Origin: an uncultured Anaerolineaceae bacterium
Lineage (GTDB): Bacteria; Chloroflexota; Anaerolineae; Promineifilales; Promineifilaceae
DNA: 32,336 bases
Assembly (NCBI GenBank): GCA_937967805.1
Contig: CALBTC010000316.1
Coordinates: 1 to 32,336 of the forward strand
Reading direction: 5' to 3'
In this document: positions 16,443-24,091 of the stretch, in pieces
How positions within the stretch are numbered: the first letter of the stretch is position 1
Layout of the letters: each line of letters begins with the position of its first letter
Translations under genes and position numbers: made by a program
Notes under the pieces: generated by a model
Seen by the model: the letters and a program-made list of their open reading frames with translations, nothing else
What the model was told of the DNA's origin: nothing
Database searches by the model: none

Positions 16443-17708
16443 TCAATATCTTTCTCGGCCCGTAGCCATAATAGGAATTGGCTCGCTTCTGGGAATAGGT
16501 ACCGCGTAATATTTACCTCCAGCAGGTCGAGGGCCCTTATCATCATCAATCTTGGTGCTAATAATATTGCACCAACAATCGGTTTTAATGGTGTAAACTT
16601 GCCTACGCACCTCCTTGTCCAGCCTGCCATTCGGTAATATTTCTGGTGGATCGCGATAGTACCCTACCATATCGATGCCACCCAAATTGTTTCTGCGTGT
16701 CAAAGACCACTGAATTTCTTGAAAATGTTCGTTGATCTCTAGCGCTCGCTTCGCTTCCCATAAGGCAACTCGTACCATGTTAGCTGTACTAGCGTAAATG
16801 GGGTTTGGCAAGTGTTGGCTTACGTTCGCTACAACTTCATTAACTGCGAGTATGGCGAAAACTGAAGAGACAAAACTGATAAGGCTACCAACAACAAGTA
16901 ACTTTCCCCAAAATTTCAACTCCCCTTCAGCAGAGTATTGTGTGTTTTCCTCTCCAATTCCCTCACCTTGATCACAAATTGGCACTGTGTAGCATGCAAT
17001 TGGTATTAAACCATACTTTAGGCCTGGAATTGCCAGGATAAAAATGATGTAAAGTATGACAACATTAAATAGAACAGTAGGTGCTTTTGGTTTAGGAAAC
17101 TCGGTTAAAAAGCGTTGTGCTAATTGGAAATCTCGTACCTCTTTCCATTGTTTTGGCACAATGAGTAATGGTAGCGAACCGGCAAAAATTATGCAGATTA
17201 TCGCCAACACCGCATCCAACGAACTAATATCATTTTCAGCGGCGACGGTAGCTAACAAATACCAAATTGTAAAGGCGCTTAATGCAACCAGAATGATACC
17301 ACCAATAAGCACACTATTTGTCCTAAGTGGATGCACATTATTTCTAACAAATAGCCAATTTCGATTATCTGCGCCACATCTTGGACAGTTAATATGGTAG
17401 GAGTGTACTGCCTCTTCGTCTTGAGGTGCAGTTGTAATGGGTTGAGAGCGCACTTCTGGCAGAATACCAACCTGCGCTCGGTTTTCATCAAAACGAAAAG
17501 CGGTCTTAGGGTATTGGTCGTGGGGGCTTTGCCAGACTGCACTACGATCATGCATACGGGGTTGATCCTCGGCAATAGTAAAGATCTCTCGACAGCGAAC
17601 ACACTCTAGTTGACGGGTAACCAGCGTATTAGGGTGCTGAGGAAAAGAAGGTAGGATTTGCCGGAAATTGTTCCAAGACCGCTGGGTATTAAGCAGGAAT
17701 TGACTCAC
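16443..17708 (-). CDS. Uncharacterised zinc-ribbon membrane protein
   Basis: A 421-residue protein of no recognised family. I start it at the GTG whose complement is 17706-17708, preceded by AGAGGTG; the longer ATG frame from 17765 lacks such a site. Two Cys pairs, CVRC and CPRC (in YHINCPRCGADN), about 75 residues apart, could form a split zinc ribbon in the N-terminal cytoplasmic part. Four membrane helices follow (LIGGIILVALSAFTIWYLLA, VLAIICIIFAGSLPLLIV, VVILYIIFILAIPGLKYG, LLVVGSLISFVSSVFAILAV). The soluble C-terminus (about 300-421) contains CWC and many charged residues. The gene is visibly AT-richer than its neighbours and contains no ACGGCCGT, suggesting acquisition by transfer. Confidence 0.75.
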   Translation of the reverse strand: MSQFLLNTQRSWNNFRQILPSFPQHPNTLVTRQLECVRCREIFTIAEDQPRMHDRSAVWQSPHDQYPKTAFRFDENRAQVGILPEVRSQPITTAPQDEEAVHSYHINCPRCGADNRNWLFVRNNVHPLRTNSVLIGGIILVALSAFTIWYLLATVAAENDISSLDAVLAIICIIFAGSLPLLIVPKQWKEVRDFQLAQRFLTEFPKPKAPTVLFNVVILYIIFILAIPGLKYGLIPIACYTVPICDQGEGIGEENTQYSAEGELKFWGKLLVVGSLISFVSSVFAILAVNEVVANVSQHLPNPIYASTANMVRVALWEAKRALEINEHFQEIQWSLTRRNNLGGIDMVGYYRDPPEILPNGRLDKEVRRQVYTIKTDCWCNIISTKIDDDKGPRPAGGKYYAVPIPRSEPIPIMATGRERY

Positions 17709-18060
17709 GGTACACCTCTTCTGGTGACGGCCGTTTCCAACAACAACCGTCACAATGCTCCACACACTGGCAGTGGAGGTAGAAATAAGAAATCAAGGTG
17801 CAAACTTATGCCGCTGGCGTACAATTAACGGAACAGAACGGAACGTTTCCCCAAATAACTGAATTTGATCAACAGCAAAACTTTGTTTCACGACCTTGAA
17901 AGAAAGAAGCCATTTTGCGACCAATGGCAACCACGTTTATAGCATACTGAAACTGACCGCCGCTGGCAAGGGTCCTGTTAAGCCGGTAACGGTAAAATGA
18001 GTTTGAATTCGTTAATCTGTTCAGAATTCGCAGTAAAAAGTAAACACAAGGAGCAGGCAA
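17709..18060. other. Divergent intergenic region, no gene seen
   Basis: This interval separates the minus-strand zinc-ribbon gene from the plus-strand protease. It contains one ACGGCCGT octamer at 17727-17734. No open frame here has a ribosome binding site or protein-like composition. The right end carries the protease ribosome binding site AAGGAG ten or so bases before its ATG. The promoters of both genes must lie here, but no clear -35/-10 pair was found. Confidence 0.55.
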
Positions 18061-19161
18061 ATGACAACCTTTAGCCCGGAACAGATGGAACAAGCAACGG
18101 CCGCTCTCAATTCGGTCCGTGAAGAATGGTTGGCGCGTGATGGAGTGACGGCCGTAGACCTGGGGTTTAAATGGTCAGCAGGCATGATGACCGGCAAGCT
18201 CTCAATACGGGTCCACCTGGCCAAAAAGCTGCCTGAATCGGAATTGTCTGAGGACGAACTGTTTCCCGAAGCGGTGCAAGGCATACCGGTTGATGTCATC
18301 GAAGCCGAATATGGACTGCAGCTGCTGCCGGGGCAATCCCAGTTAGAAGCTGCCCCCGAAGCGCGCAAAGCCCGCTACGATCCCATTCCCCTGGGCGTCA
18401 GCGCCGGCAATCCGCGCATCACCGCCGGTACGCTCGGCGCCAAAGTGTACGACGCTGCCAGCCTGCTGCCGATGGCATTAAGCAACTGGCACGTTTTTGT
18501 GGGCAGTCCGTCGGCGGCACCGGGGGAACCCATCTGGCAGCCAGGGGCGCTGGACGGTGGCCGGAGTACAGACACGTTTGCCACTTTAAGCCGTTCTGTG
18601 CTTAGCCCGTACGATGCGGCCGTTGCCCAGCTCACCAACAGCCGTGAAGTCACCACCCAGACGCTGGATGGCGACGTGATTGAAGACGCGACAACACCAC
18701 AGCTAGGCATGTTGGTGTGGAAAAGCGGCCGTACCACCGAGCGTACCGAGGGGTTCATTGACGGCATCAAAATGTCCACCTCCATTAACTACGGCGCGGC
18801 CGGGGTACGGATGATCCAGGATGTGGTGCGCATTGTGCCTCGCCCTGGTGCAGGCAACGTAGAAATTAGCATGGGGGGCGATTCCGGTTCGATTTGGGTG
18901 GATGAGGCCAGCGGCAAAGGGGTTGGCCTGCATTTTGCCGGTGAGGTGGGCAATGCGCCAGAGTTTGGCCTGGCCACTGAGCTTCAACCGGTGCTGGAGC
19001 TGCTAAACGTCTTGATGCCGGCGCAACGGCCGCCTGAACCAGACCCCATAGACCCAACACCACCCCCAGATGATGATGACTTTCCCCAACCGCCTCAGCC
19101 CGGTTTTTTCCAGCGTCTGTGGCACAACATTAAAAGTTTTTGGCGCAATCTGTTTAATTGA
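18061..19161 (+). CDS. Trypsin-fold serine protease with proline/acidic linker and amphipathic tail
   Basis: A 366-residue protein with a complete chymotrypsin-like triad in the right order: His144 in LSNWHVF, Asp185 in SPYDAAVA and Ser275 in GGDSGS. The N-terminal 95 residues form a separate domain (VDLGFKW...GKLSIRVHLAKK...GIPVDVIEAEYG). A similar module precedes the catalytic domain in NAL1-like and related bacterial trypsin-fold proteins; that comparison is from memory. There is no signal peptide, so it may be intracellular. After the protease domain come a Pro/Asp-rich spacer (about 320-346) and a 19-residue aromatic and basic tail (FFQRLWHNIKSFWRNLF), which looks like an amphipathic membrane-binding helix. 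The start has AAGGAG. A lipoprotein protease follows on the same strand after 137 bases. Confidence 0.85.
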   Translation: MTTFSPEQMEQATAALNSVREEWLARDGVTAVDLGFKWSAGMMTGKLSIRVHLAKKLPESELSEDELFPEAVQGIPVDVIEAEYGLQLLPGQSQLEAAPEARKARYDPIPLGVSAGNPRITAGTLGAKVYDAASLLPMALSNWHVFVGSPSAAPGEPIWQPGALDGGRSTDTFATLSRSVLSPYDAAVAQLTNSREVTTQTLDGDVIEDATTPQLGMLVWKSGRTTERTEGFIDGIKMSTSINYGAAGVRMIQDVVRIVPRPGAGNVEISMGGDSGSIWVDEASGKGVGLHFAGEVGNAPEFGLATELQPVLELLNVLMPAQRPPEPDPIDPTPPPDDDDFPQPPQPGFFQRLWHNIKSFWRNLFN

Positions 19162-19298
19162 TGCCGTTGCCGTACAATCTTAACAATTGCTAAGTGAAAG
19201 TTTTTCAGGGGCACGTCTCCACTGGTGACTCGTTAAAATAGAGACAGCAGCACGGTTGGTTTCTGCAATTTTTTACTCTAACTTGTAGTGGGTTTGTA

Positions 19299-21056
19299 AT
19301 GAGCCGTAAGTTTCTCGCGTTCACTGTACTGTTTGCTTTCCTGGTTATGGCAGGCTGTAATACGTCAACAAACTTGCCGGATACGGCCGTTCCCCCAACG
19401 GCGGTTGCCAACAACCCCACCTTACCGCCCGATACGGCCGTTCCGCTTCCCAGCCCCACCGCCGAACTGCCACCCACCCACACTGCCTCGCCCAGCCCGG
19501 TGCCAACGGATACGGCCGTACCACCCCAACCCGACCTGGCCATCCAGCACGATGATGTCTTCCTCTACCCGGTGCCCCACGTTTATGCCGGTGACCGCGT
19601 GACCTTCCAGGTGTTGGCCCACGTCCCGCCCAATGTAGACCCCCAGTCAGTCACCGTGCATGTGCTGGTTAATTACCAGGACGTGGCCGAAGGTACCCTG
19701 AGCGCCCGCAACCTGGCCGGCGACGCCGTCGGCCTGTTTGAATGGGCCTGGGACACCACCGATGAAGCCGGCGAACATCTGGTTCACGTCATTTTAGACC
19801 GCTACGATACCGTCACGGTCGGCGACGAAAATCGGGAGAATAATCAGGTAGAGTTAAACGTCACGGTACGCGATCCGCTCACGCTGCCGCCCAACGAGCG
19901 CAACGCCACCTGGGTCAGCGCCGAGACCAACTGCTGCACCATTCACGTTGTGAGCGGTACGGCCGCTTACCGCGATTTGCCGGAGTTGTTGGTGCAGGTT
20001 GAAACGGGCGTGCAGCAAGCTGCGCTTCGCCTGGAAGAAGAACTCTCCCGTAAAATCGATGTTTATTTGATTGATCGGGTCATTGGCCAGGGCGGCTACG
20101 CTGGCAACGCAATTGTCATTTCTTATTTAGACCGCCAATACGCCAGCCGTGGCTTCGAGCAGGTGCTCATCCACGAAGCGGTGCACATCATCGACCGGCA
20201 GTTTGCCCCGGAGCGCATCACCTTTATGGCCGAAGGATTGGCCGTTTGGGGCAGCGGTGGGCATTACAAGCCAGAAGAAATTGACCAGCGCGCTGCTGCG
20301 TTGGTGGCAATAAACCAATATGTTCCTCTGGCCGAGCTCATCGACAATTTCTATCCCGTGCAGCACGAAATTGGCTATCTGGAAGCCGCCGGGTTTGTCA
20401 GCTATCTTATCGACACATATGGTTGGCCTCGCTTCAAGCAGTTTTATGCCGACGTAACGGCCGAAGATGCCACCACCATGTCTAGCGCTGTGGATTTGAA
20501 CTTGCAGCAATATTTTGGTGTCACCCTGGCTCAAGCAGAGGCCAACTGGCTGGCCTATTTAAGCAGCCTTCCCGAAGACCGGGAAGAGCTCGTGGATTTG
20601 CAAACAACCATTCGCTATTACAACGTGATGCGTCGCTACCAGCGCTTTTACGATCCCACCGCCTACTTTCTCACCGCCTGGCTGCCGTATCCCGGCGCCT
20701 TGCGCACCGACGGCAATCCGGCCGACCTGACCCGTCATCCGCAAGATGAAATCAACGTCACGCTGGAGGTAATGCTGCAAGCCGCTGATACCGCTCTGCG
20801 GATTGGGGATTACAATAAAGCCAATGTGCTGCTAGATAGCATCACCCGCGTGCTGGACAACGACGGCGTGTTCATCGATCCGCTGGCTGCCAGCTACCTC
20901 AGTTTGGTCCGTTCTTTAAGCAGCGAGGGGTATGAAACGCAGTCGGTGCTGCTGGAAGGGGAGCGGGCGATTGTGCAGGCGAGTACGGTGGGAACGGCCG
21001 TGCTCACCCAGCTCACGCTGACGTTATCCGGCCAGAATTGGATACTTTCCAACTGA
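19299..21056 (+). CDS. Lipoprotein with CARDB-like domain and HExxH metallopeptidase domain
   Basis: A 585-residue exported protein. The N-terminus is a lipoprotein signal with lipobox VMAGC (Cys20). A Thr/Pro linker (21-78) contains DTAVP three times, each encoded by the genomic octamer ACGGCCGT. A CARDB/Ig-like domain follows (about 80-195). The catalytic domain has HEAVH at 292-296 and the third zinc ligand Glu312 in MAEGLAVW, the HExxH...E arrangement of gluzincin peptidases (peptidase MA-like). The remaining alpha-helical part (about 400-585) may hold TPR-like pairs. It is probably a surface zinc protease anchored by lipid, with unknown substrate. Confidence 0.85.
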   Translation: MSRKFLAFTVLFAFLVMAGCNTSTNLPDTAVPPTAVANNPTLPPDTAVPLPSPTAELPPTHTASPSPVPTDTAVPPQPDLAIQHDDVFLYPVPHVYAGDRVTFQVLAHVPPNVDPQSVTVHVLVNYQDVAEGTLSARNLAGDAVGLFEWAWDTTDEAGEHLVHVILDRYDTVTVGDENRENNQVELNVTVRDPLTLPPNERNATWVSAETNCCTIHVVSGTAAYRDLPELLVQVETGVQQAALRLEEELSRKIDVYLIDRVIGQGGYAGNAIVISYLDRQYASRGFEQVLIHEAVHIIDRQFAPERITFMAEGLAVWGSGGHYKPEEIDQRAAALVAINQYVPLAELIDNFYPVQHEIGYLEAAGFVSYLIDTYGWPRFKQFYADVTAEDATTMSSAVDLNLQQYFGVTLAQAEANWLAYLSSLPEDREELVDLQTTIRYYNVMRRYQRFYDPTAYFLTAWLPYPGALRTDGNPADLTRHPQDEINVTLEVMLQAADTALRIGDYNKANVLLDSITRVLDNDGVFIDPLAASYLSLVRSLSSEGYETQSVLLEGERAIVQASTVGTAVLTQLTLTLSGQNWILSN

Positions 21057-21163
21057 GCTAAAATCAAACTTTTTTGCTATGGGCATAATGGATAAATTTT
21101 TACTTTATGCTACAATGCCCTAAGTGTGAGCAGAAGACCAAACACTGTTCTCAGTAGTTACCT

Positions 21164-21203
21164 AGCACCTGTCATCCCATCAGACAAGTAACCGACAGGC
21201 GCT
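21164..21203 (+). promoter_or_regulatory. Leader hairpin before the DUF151 gene
   Basis: AGCACCTGTC (21164-21173) pairs with GACAGGCGCT (21194-21203) with one G-U type position, enclosing a 20-base loop. It lies 18 bases before the ATG, next to the ribosome binding site AGAGGG, so it could modulate translation. No known riboswitch was recognised. Confidence 0.35.
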
Positions 21204-21220
21204 AATGAAAGAGGGTAAAC

Positions 21221-21730
21221 ATGATCGAAGTTGTCGTAGACAGCATCCGCATCAGCCTTGTGTCTCAACATCGCATCGTGGTGCTAAAAGAAATTGATAG
21301 CGAACGCCAATTACCCATCTGGATTGGCCCTTATGAAGCGGATGCCATCACCATCGAACTCCAGGACGTGGAAATGGCCCGTCCTGTCACCCATGACCTG
21401 CTAAAAAATGTGATTACTGCCATGGGTGGCAAAGTCTCCCATGTACTCATTAAAGCACTCAATGATGGCGTTTTTTACGCCAGTCTCTTTATTGATGTGA
21501 ATGGCGAACTGCAAGAAATTGACAGCCGCTCTTCTGATGCTATTGCCCTGGCCGTGCGCGTCAAAGTGCCCGTTTTTGTCAACCAGGAAGTCATGGATGA
21601 AGTTGGCGTGCTGCCCGAGCCAGACATTTTGGAAGAAGAAGCCAAAGAGGGCGACGGCGAAGAACCGGAAGTTTCAGATATCTTCACCGATTTTGTCGAT
21701 ACACTAGACTTTGAAGATTTCGACGAATAA
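21221..21730 (+). CDS. DUF151 bifunctional nuclease family protein
   Basis: A 169-residue protein of the BFN/DUF151 family, named for DNase and RNase activity in plant relatives; bacterial members are poorly understood. The conserved core is visible: LPIWIGPYEADAI, RPVTHDLLKNVI, GVFYASLFID and SRSSDAIALAVR. The domain ends near residue 125. The last 40 residues form a strongly acidic, probably disordered tail ending in TDFVDTLDFEDFDE. Its start has AGAGGG at a good distance. An inverted repeat terminator follows the gene, so it is probably monocistronic. Confidence 0.93.
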   Translation: MIEVVVDSIRISLVSQHRIVVLKEIDSERQLPIWIGPYEADAITIELQDVEMARPVTHDLLKNVITAMGGKVSHVLIKALNDGVFYASLFIDVNGELQEIDSRSSDAIALAVRVKVPVFVNQEVMDEVGVLPEPDILEEEAKEGDGEEPEVSDIFTDFVDTLDFEDFDE

Positions 21731-21775
21731 TGTGATCTCACGAAAGAATAACTTAAATTAAACAGGGTATTTAAG

Positions 21776-21809
21776 ACGTGAAATGTACCGCAAGGGCATT
21801 TCACGTTTT
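21776..21809 (+). terminator. Intrinsic-type terminator after the DUF151 gene
   Basis: ACGTGAAATG (21776-21785) and CATTTCACGT (21797-21806) are a perfect 10-bp inverted repeat with an 11-base loop, followed by a short T-run. It lies 45 bases after the stop codon. Confidence 0.65.
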
Positions 21810-21911
21810 CATTCCCACAATTCATCCAAAAAGCCGCCGAGAAAAAAGAGAAAGGCGAGAATCCAAACAACTCTCTAAAATCTCTGTGGCTTCTGTGGCC
21901 AAATCAACTCC

Positions 21912-23252
21912 ATGAGCACAATAGAACGCCTGCCCCCTCACAGCCTGGAAGCCGAAGAAGCCGTACTCGGTTCCCTTCTCATCGATCCCGATGCCCTGTT
22001 TGAAGTCTCCAACTTTTTACGTCCGGAAGCGTTTTACCGTACCGCCCACCGCTGGATATATGAAGCGATCCTCAGCCTGAGCGAGCGGCGCGAACCACTG
22101 GATTTTGTCACGCTCACCGAAGAGCTGCGGCGGCGCGAACAACTGGAAGAGGTGGGCGGCGAAGCGTACGTCATTGGCCTGATCAACGCCGTGCCCACCG
22201 CCATTAACGCGCGCAACTATGGCAAGCTGGTGGAAGCGGCCGCTTTGCGGCGTAAGCTCATCGGCGCGGCCAGCACCATTGCCAACCTGGCCTACGATGA
22301 AGCTGAAGACATCAACGTCATCATCGACCGCTCCGAATCGGCCCTGTTTAGCATTAGCGAGCAGCGCACCACGCGGGATTTGGTGCCGGTCAAGCAAATT
22401 GCCGGTGAATATTTAGACCGCATCCAGCGCCTGATGGAGCAGGGGGATGATGTCATTGGTGTGCCCACCGGCTTCACCGATCTGGACCGCCTGCTGGGTG
22501 GTCTGAACCGCTCCGATTTGCTCATTTTGGCGGCGCGGCCCGGCATGGGGAAGACGAGTTTGCAAAACGCCATTGCCCTCACGGCTGCCTTGCGCTATGG
22601 CAAGCGGATAGCGATGTTCAACCTGGAAATGTCCGGCGAGCAGTTGGTGCAGCGCATGATCGCCGCCGAAACCCGCATTGATTCCCAGCGGCTGCGGCGC
22701 GGGCAACTGCATGAGCATGAACTGCCTATTTTTATGGAGGCAATCGGCCGTTTATCCGAAACGCGCATTTTCATTGACGACACACCCTCCATCACCACCA
22801 ACCAACTGCGCACCAAATGCCGCCGCCTTTACGCTGAGCATGGTCTCGATTTGGTGATCATCGACTACTTGCAGTTGATGTCGGCCGAACACACCACCAA
22901 CAACCGGGTGCAGGAGATCAGCGAAATTTCCCGCGGGCTCAAAGGATTGGCCCGTGAACTGGATGTGCCGGTGCTGGCCGCCGCCCAGCTCAGCCGCGCC
23001 GTCGAGCAGCGCCAGGACAAACATCCCCAGCTCTCCGACCTGCGCGACAGCGGCAGTATCGAGCAAGATGCCGATATCGTGATGTTTATTTACCGGGACG
23101 AATATTACAACCCAGACACCACGGAACGGCCGAATATCGCCGAACTCACCATTGCCAAACACCGCAACGGCCCCACCGGCGTTATCGATCTCTACTGGCA
23201 CAGCAAACTGGCCACCTTCCGCAACCTCCAGCGCCAGGAAATTAACCTGTAA
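21912..23252 (+). CDS. dnaB: Replicative DNA helicase DnaB
   Basis: The 446-residue hexameric replication-fork helicase. The N-terminal helical domain starts LPPHSLEAEEAVLGSLL. The RecA-like motor has Walker A RPGMGKTS (Lys214), FNLEMSGEQLVQRM, the Walker B region LVIIDYLQLM, AAQLSRAVEQR and the DLRDSGSIEQDAD motif with its arginine finger region nearby. It has the standard length and no intein. The start ATG has no ribosome binding site and lies directly behind a CTCTGTGGCTTCTGTGGCC repeat. It is followed by a DnaD-like gene and a helicase-loader gene on the same strand, so the window holds a primosome cluster. Confidence 0.98.
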   Translation: MSTIERLPPHSLEAEEAVLGSLLIDPDALFEVSNFLRPEAFYRTAHRWIYEAILSLSERREPLDFVTLTEELRRREQLEEVGGEAYVIGLINAVPTAINARNYGKLVEAAALRRKLIGAASTIANLAYDEAEDINVIIDRSESALFSISEQRTTRDLVPVKQIAGEYLDRIQRLMEQGDDVIGVPTGFTDLDRLLGGLNRSDLLILAARPGMGKTSLQNAIALTAALRYGKRIAMFNLEMSGEQLVQRMIAAETRIDSQRLRRGQLHEHELPIFMEAIGRLSETRIFIDDTPSITTNQLRTKCRRLYAEHGLDLVIIDYLQLMSAEHTTNNRVQEISEISRGLKGLARELDVPVLAAAQLSRAVEQRQDKHPQLSDLRDSGSIEQDADIVMFIYRDEYYNPDTTERPNIAELTIAKHRNGPTGVIDLYWHSKLATFRNLQRQEINL

Positions 23253-23383
23253 TTCAGTAATCGGTAATCAGTGATTCGGTAATCAGTAAAGCAGTTCCTG
23301 GTCATTACCGGTTCTTATGAAAGCGCATAAACGTGCCGCACAAACATTGACAATTAACAATTAACCATTAACAATTAACCATT
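23253..23383 (+). repeat. Tandem low-complexity repeats abutting a start codon
   Basis: Two word families fill the gap. At 23253-23291 units of GGTAATCAGT(G/A)A are repeated (TCAGTAATCGGTAATCAG, TGATTCGGTAATCAGTAA); the same words occur at 2099-2117. At 23349-23383 AATTAAC(A/C) units are repeated (CAATTAACAATTAACC, ATTAACAATTAACCATT) right up to the ATG at 23384, leaving no Shine-Dalgarno site for the DnaD-like gene. Confidence 0.7.
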
Positions 23384-24091
23384 ATGAAAGGTTTCCCCGG
23401 CTTCCCAGACGGAAAATTGCGCACCACTTTGGTGCCAAACCTGTTTTTCAGCGATCTGCTGCCCAATATCGACAACATGGCAGAGCTGAAGGTGACGCTG
23501 TATGCGTTTTGGGCGCTGGGGCAAAAAGATGGCAAGGTGCGCTACCTGCGCCTGACCGACTTTTTGAACGATACCGAATTTGTCAAAGGGTTGGGTCCAA
23601 CCACCGCTCTGGCCACCGAGGCGCTGATGGACGGCATTGAGCGGGCTGTGGCCCGCGGCACGTTTTTGCACGTCAACATTGAGAGCGCCGACGGCAAGAT
23701 GGACCTGTACTTTTTTAACACGGAAAAAGGGCGGGCGGCCTTTGAAGGCATTACCAAAGGGGAGTGGCGGCCCAACCCGGATGAAGATGAGCCGATTACC
23801 TTGCTGGTGGAACGGCCGAATATCTTCATCCTCTACGAACAAAATATTGGGCCCCTCACCCCCATGGTGGCCGACGAACTGCGCGACGCCGAGCAAACCT
23901 ATCCTTTGCGGTGGATAGAAGAAGCGATTGAAACGGCCGTTGCCAACAACGTACGCAAGTGGCGCTACATTAATGCCATTTTGGAACGATGGCGACAGGA
24001 AGGAAAGAAAGATGGAATCGGCCGGCGAGATACTCAAAAAGAGCTACGCCAATCAGTCCCAGACGAATATCGAGACATTATCAAGCGATAG
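23384..24091 (+). CDS. DnaD-like primosomal protein
   Basis: A 235-residue protein with the two-part layout of DnaD/DnaB-type replication-initiation proteins of Gram-positive bacteria. An N-terminal winged-helix-like region (about 1-120) is followed by a DnaD C-terminal domain: IFILYEQNIGPLTPMVADEL, then TYPLRWIEEAIETAVANN and RKWRYINAILERW, the YxxxIG(x)LTP and K.W.YI.AIL signatures. In Bacillus subtilis such proteins open origin DNA and recruit the helicase loader, and the same roles are likely here given dnaB before and the loader after. The last 27 residues (after about EGKKDG) lie in the overlap with the next gene and may be an overprinted extension. Confidence 0.88.
   Translation: MKGFPGFPDGKLRTTLVPNLFFSDLLPNIDNMAELKVTLYAFWALGQKDGKVRYLRLTDFLNDTEFVKGLGPTTALATEALMDGIERAVARGTFLHVNIESADGKMDLYFFNTEKGRAAFEGITKGEWRPNPDEDEPITLLVERPNIFILYEQNIGPLTPMVADELRDAEQTYPLRWIEEAIETAVANNVRKWRYINAILERWRQEGKKDGIGRRDTQKELRQSVPDEYRDIIKR

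Noticed and set aside
17709..17765. Longer ATG start of the zinc-ribbon membrane protein
   Set aside because: The extra 19 residues are encoded by sequence containing an intergenic octamer, with no ribosome binding site, while the GTG at 17708 has AGAGG.
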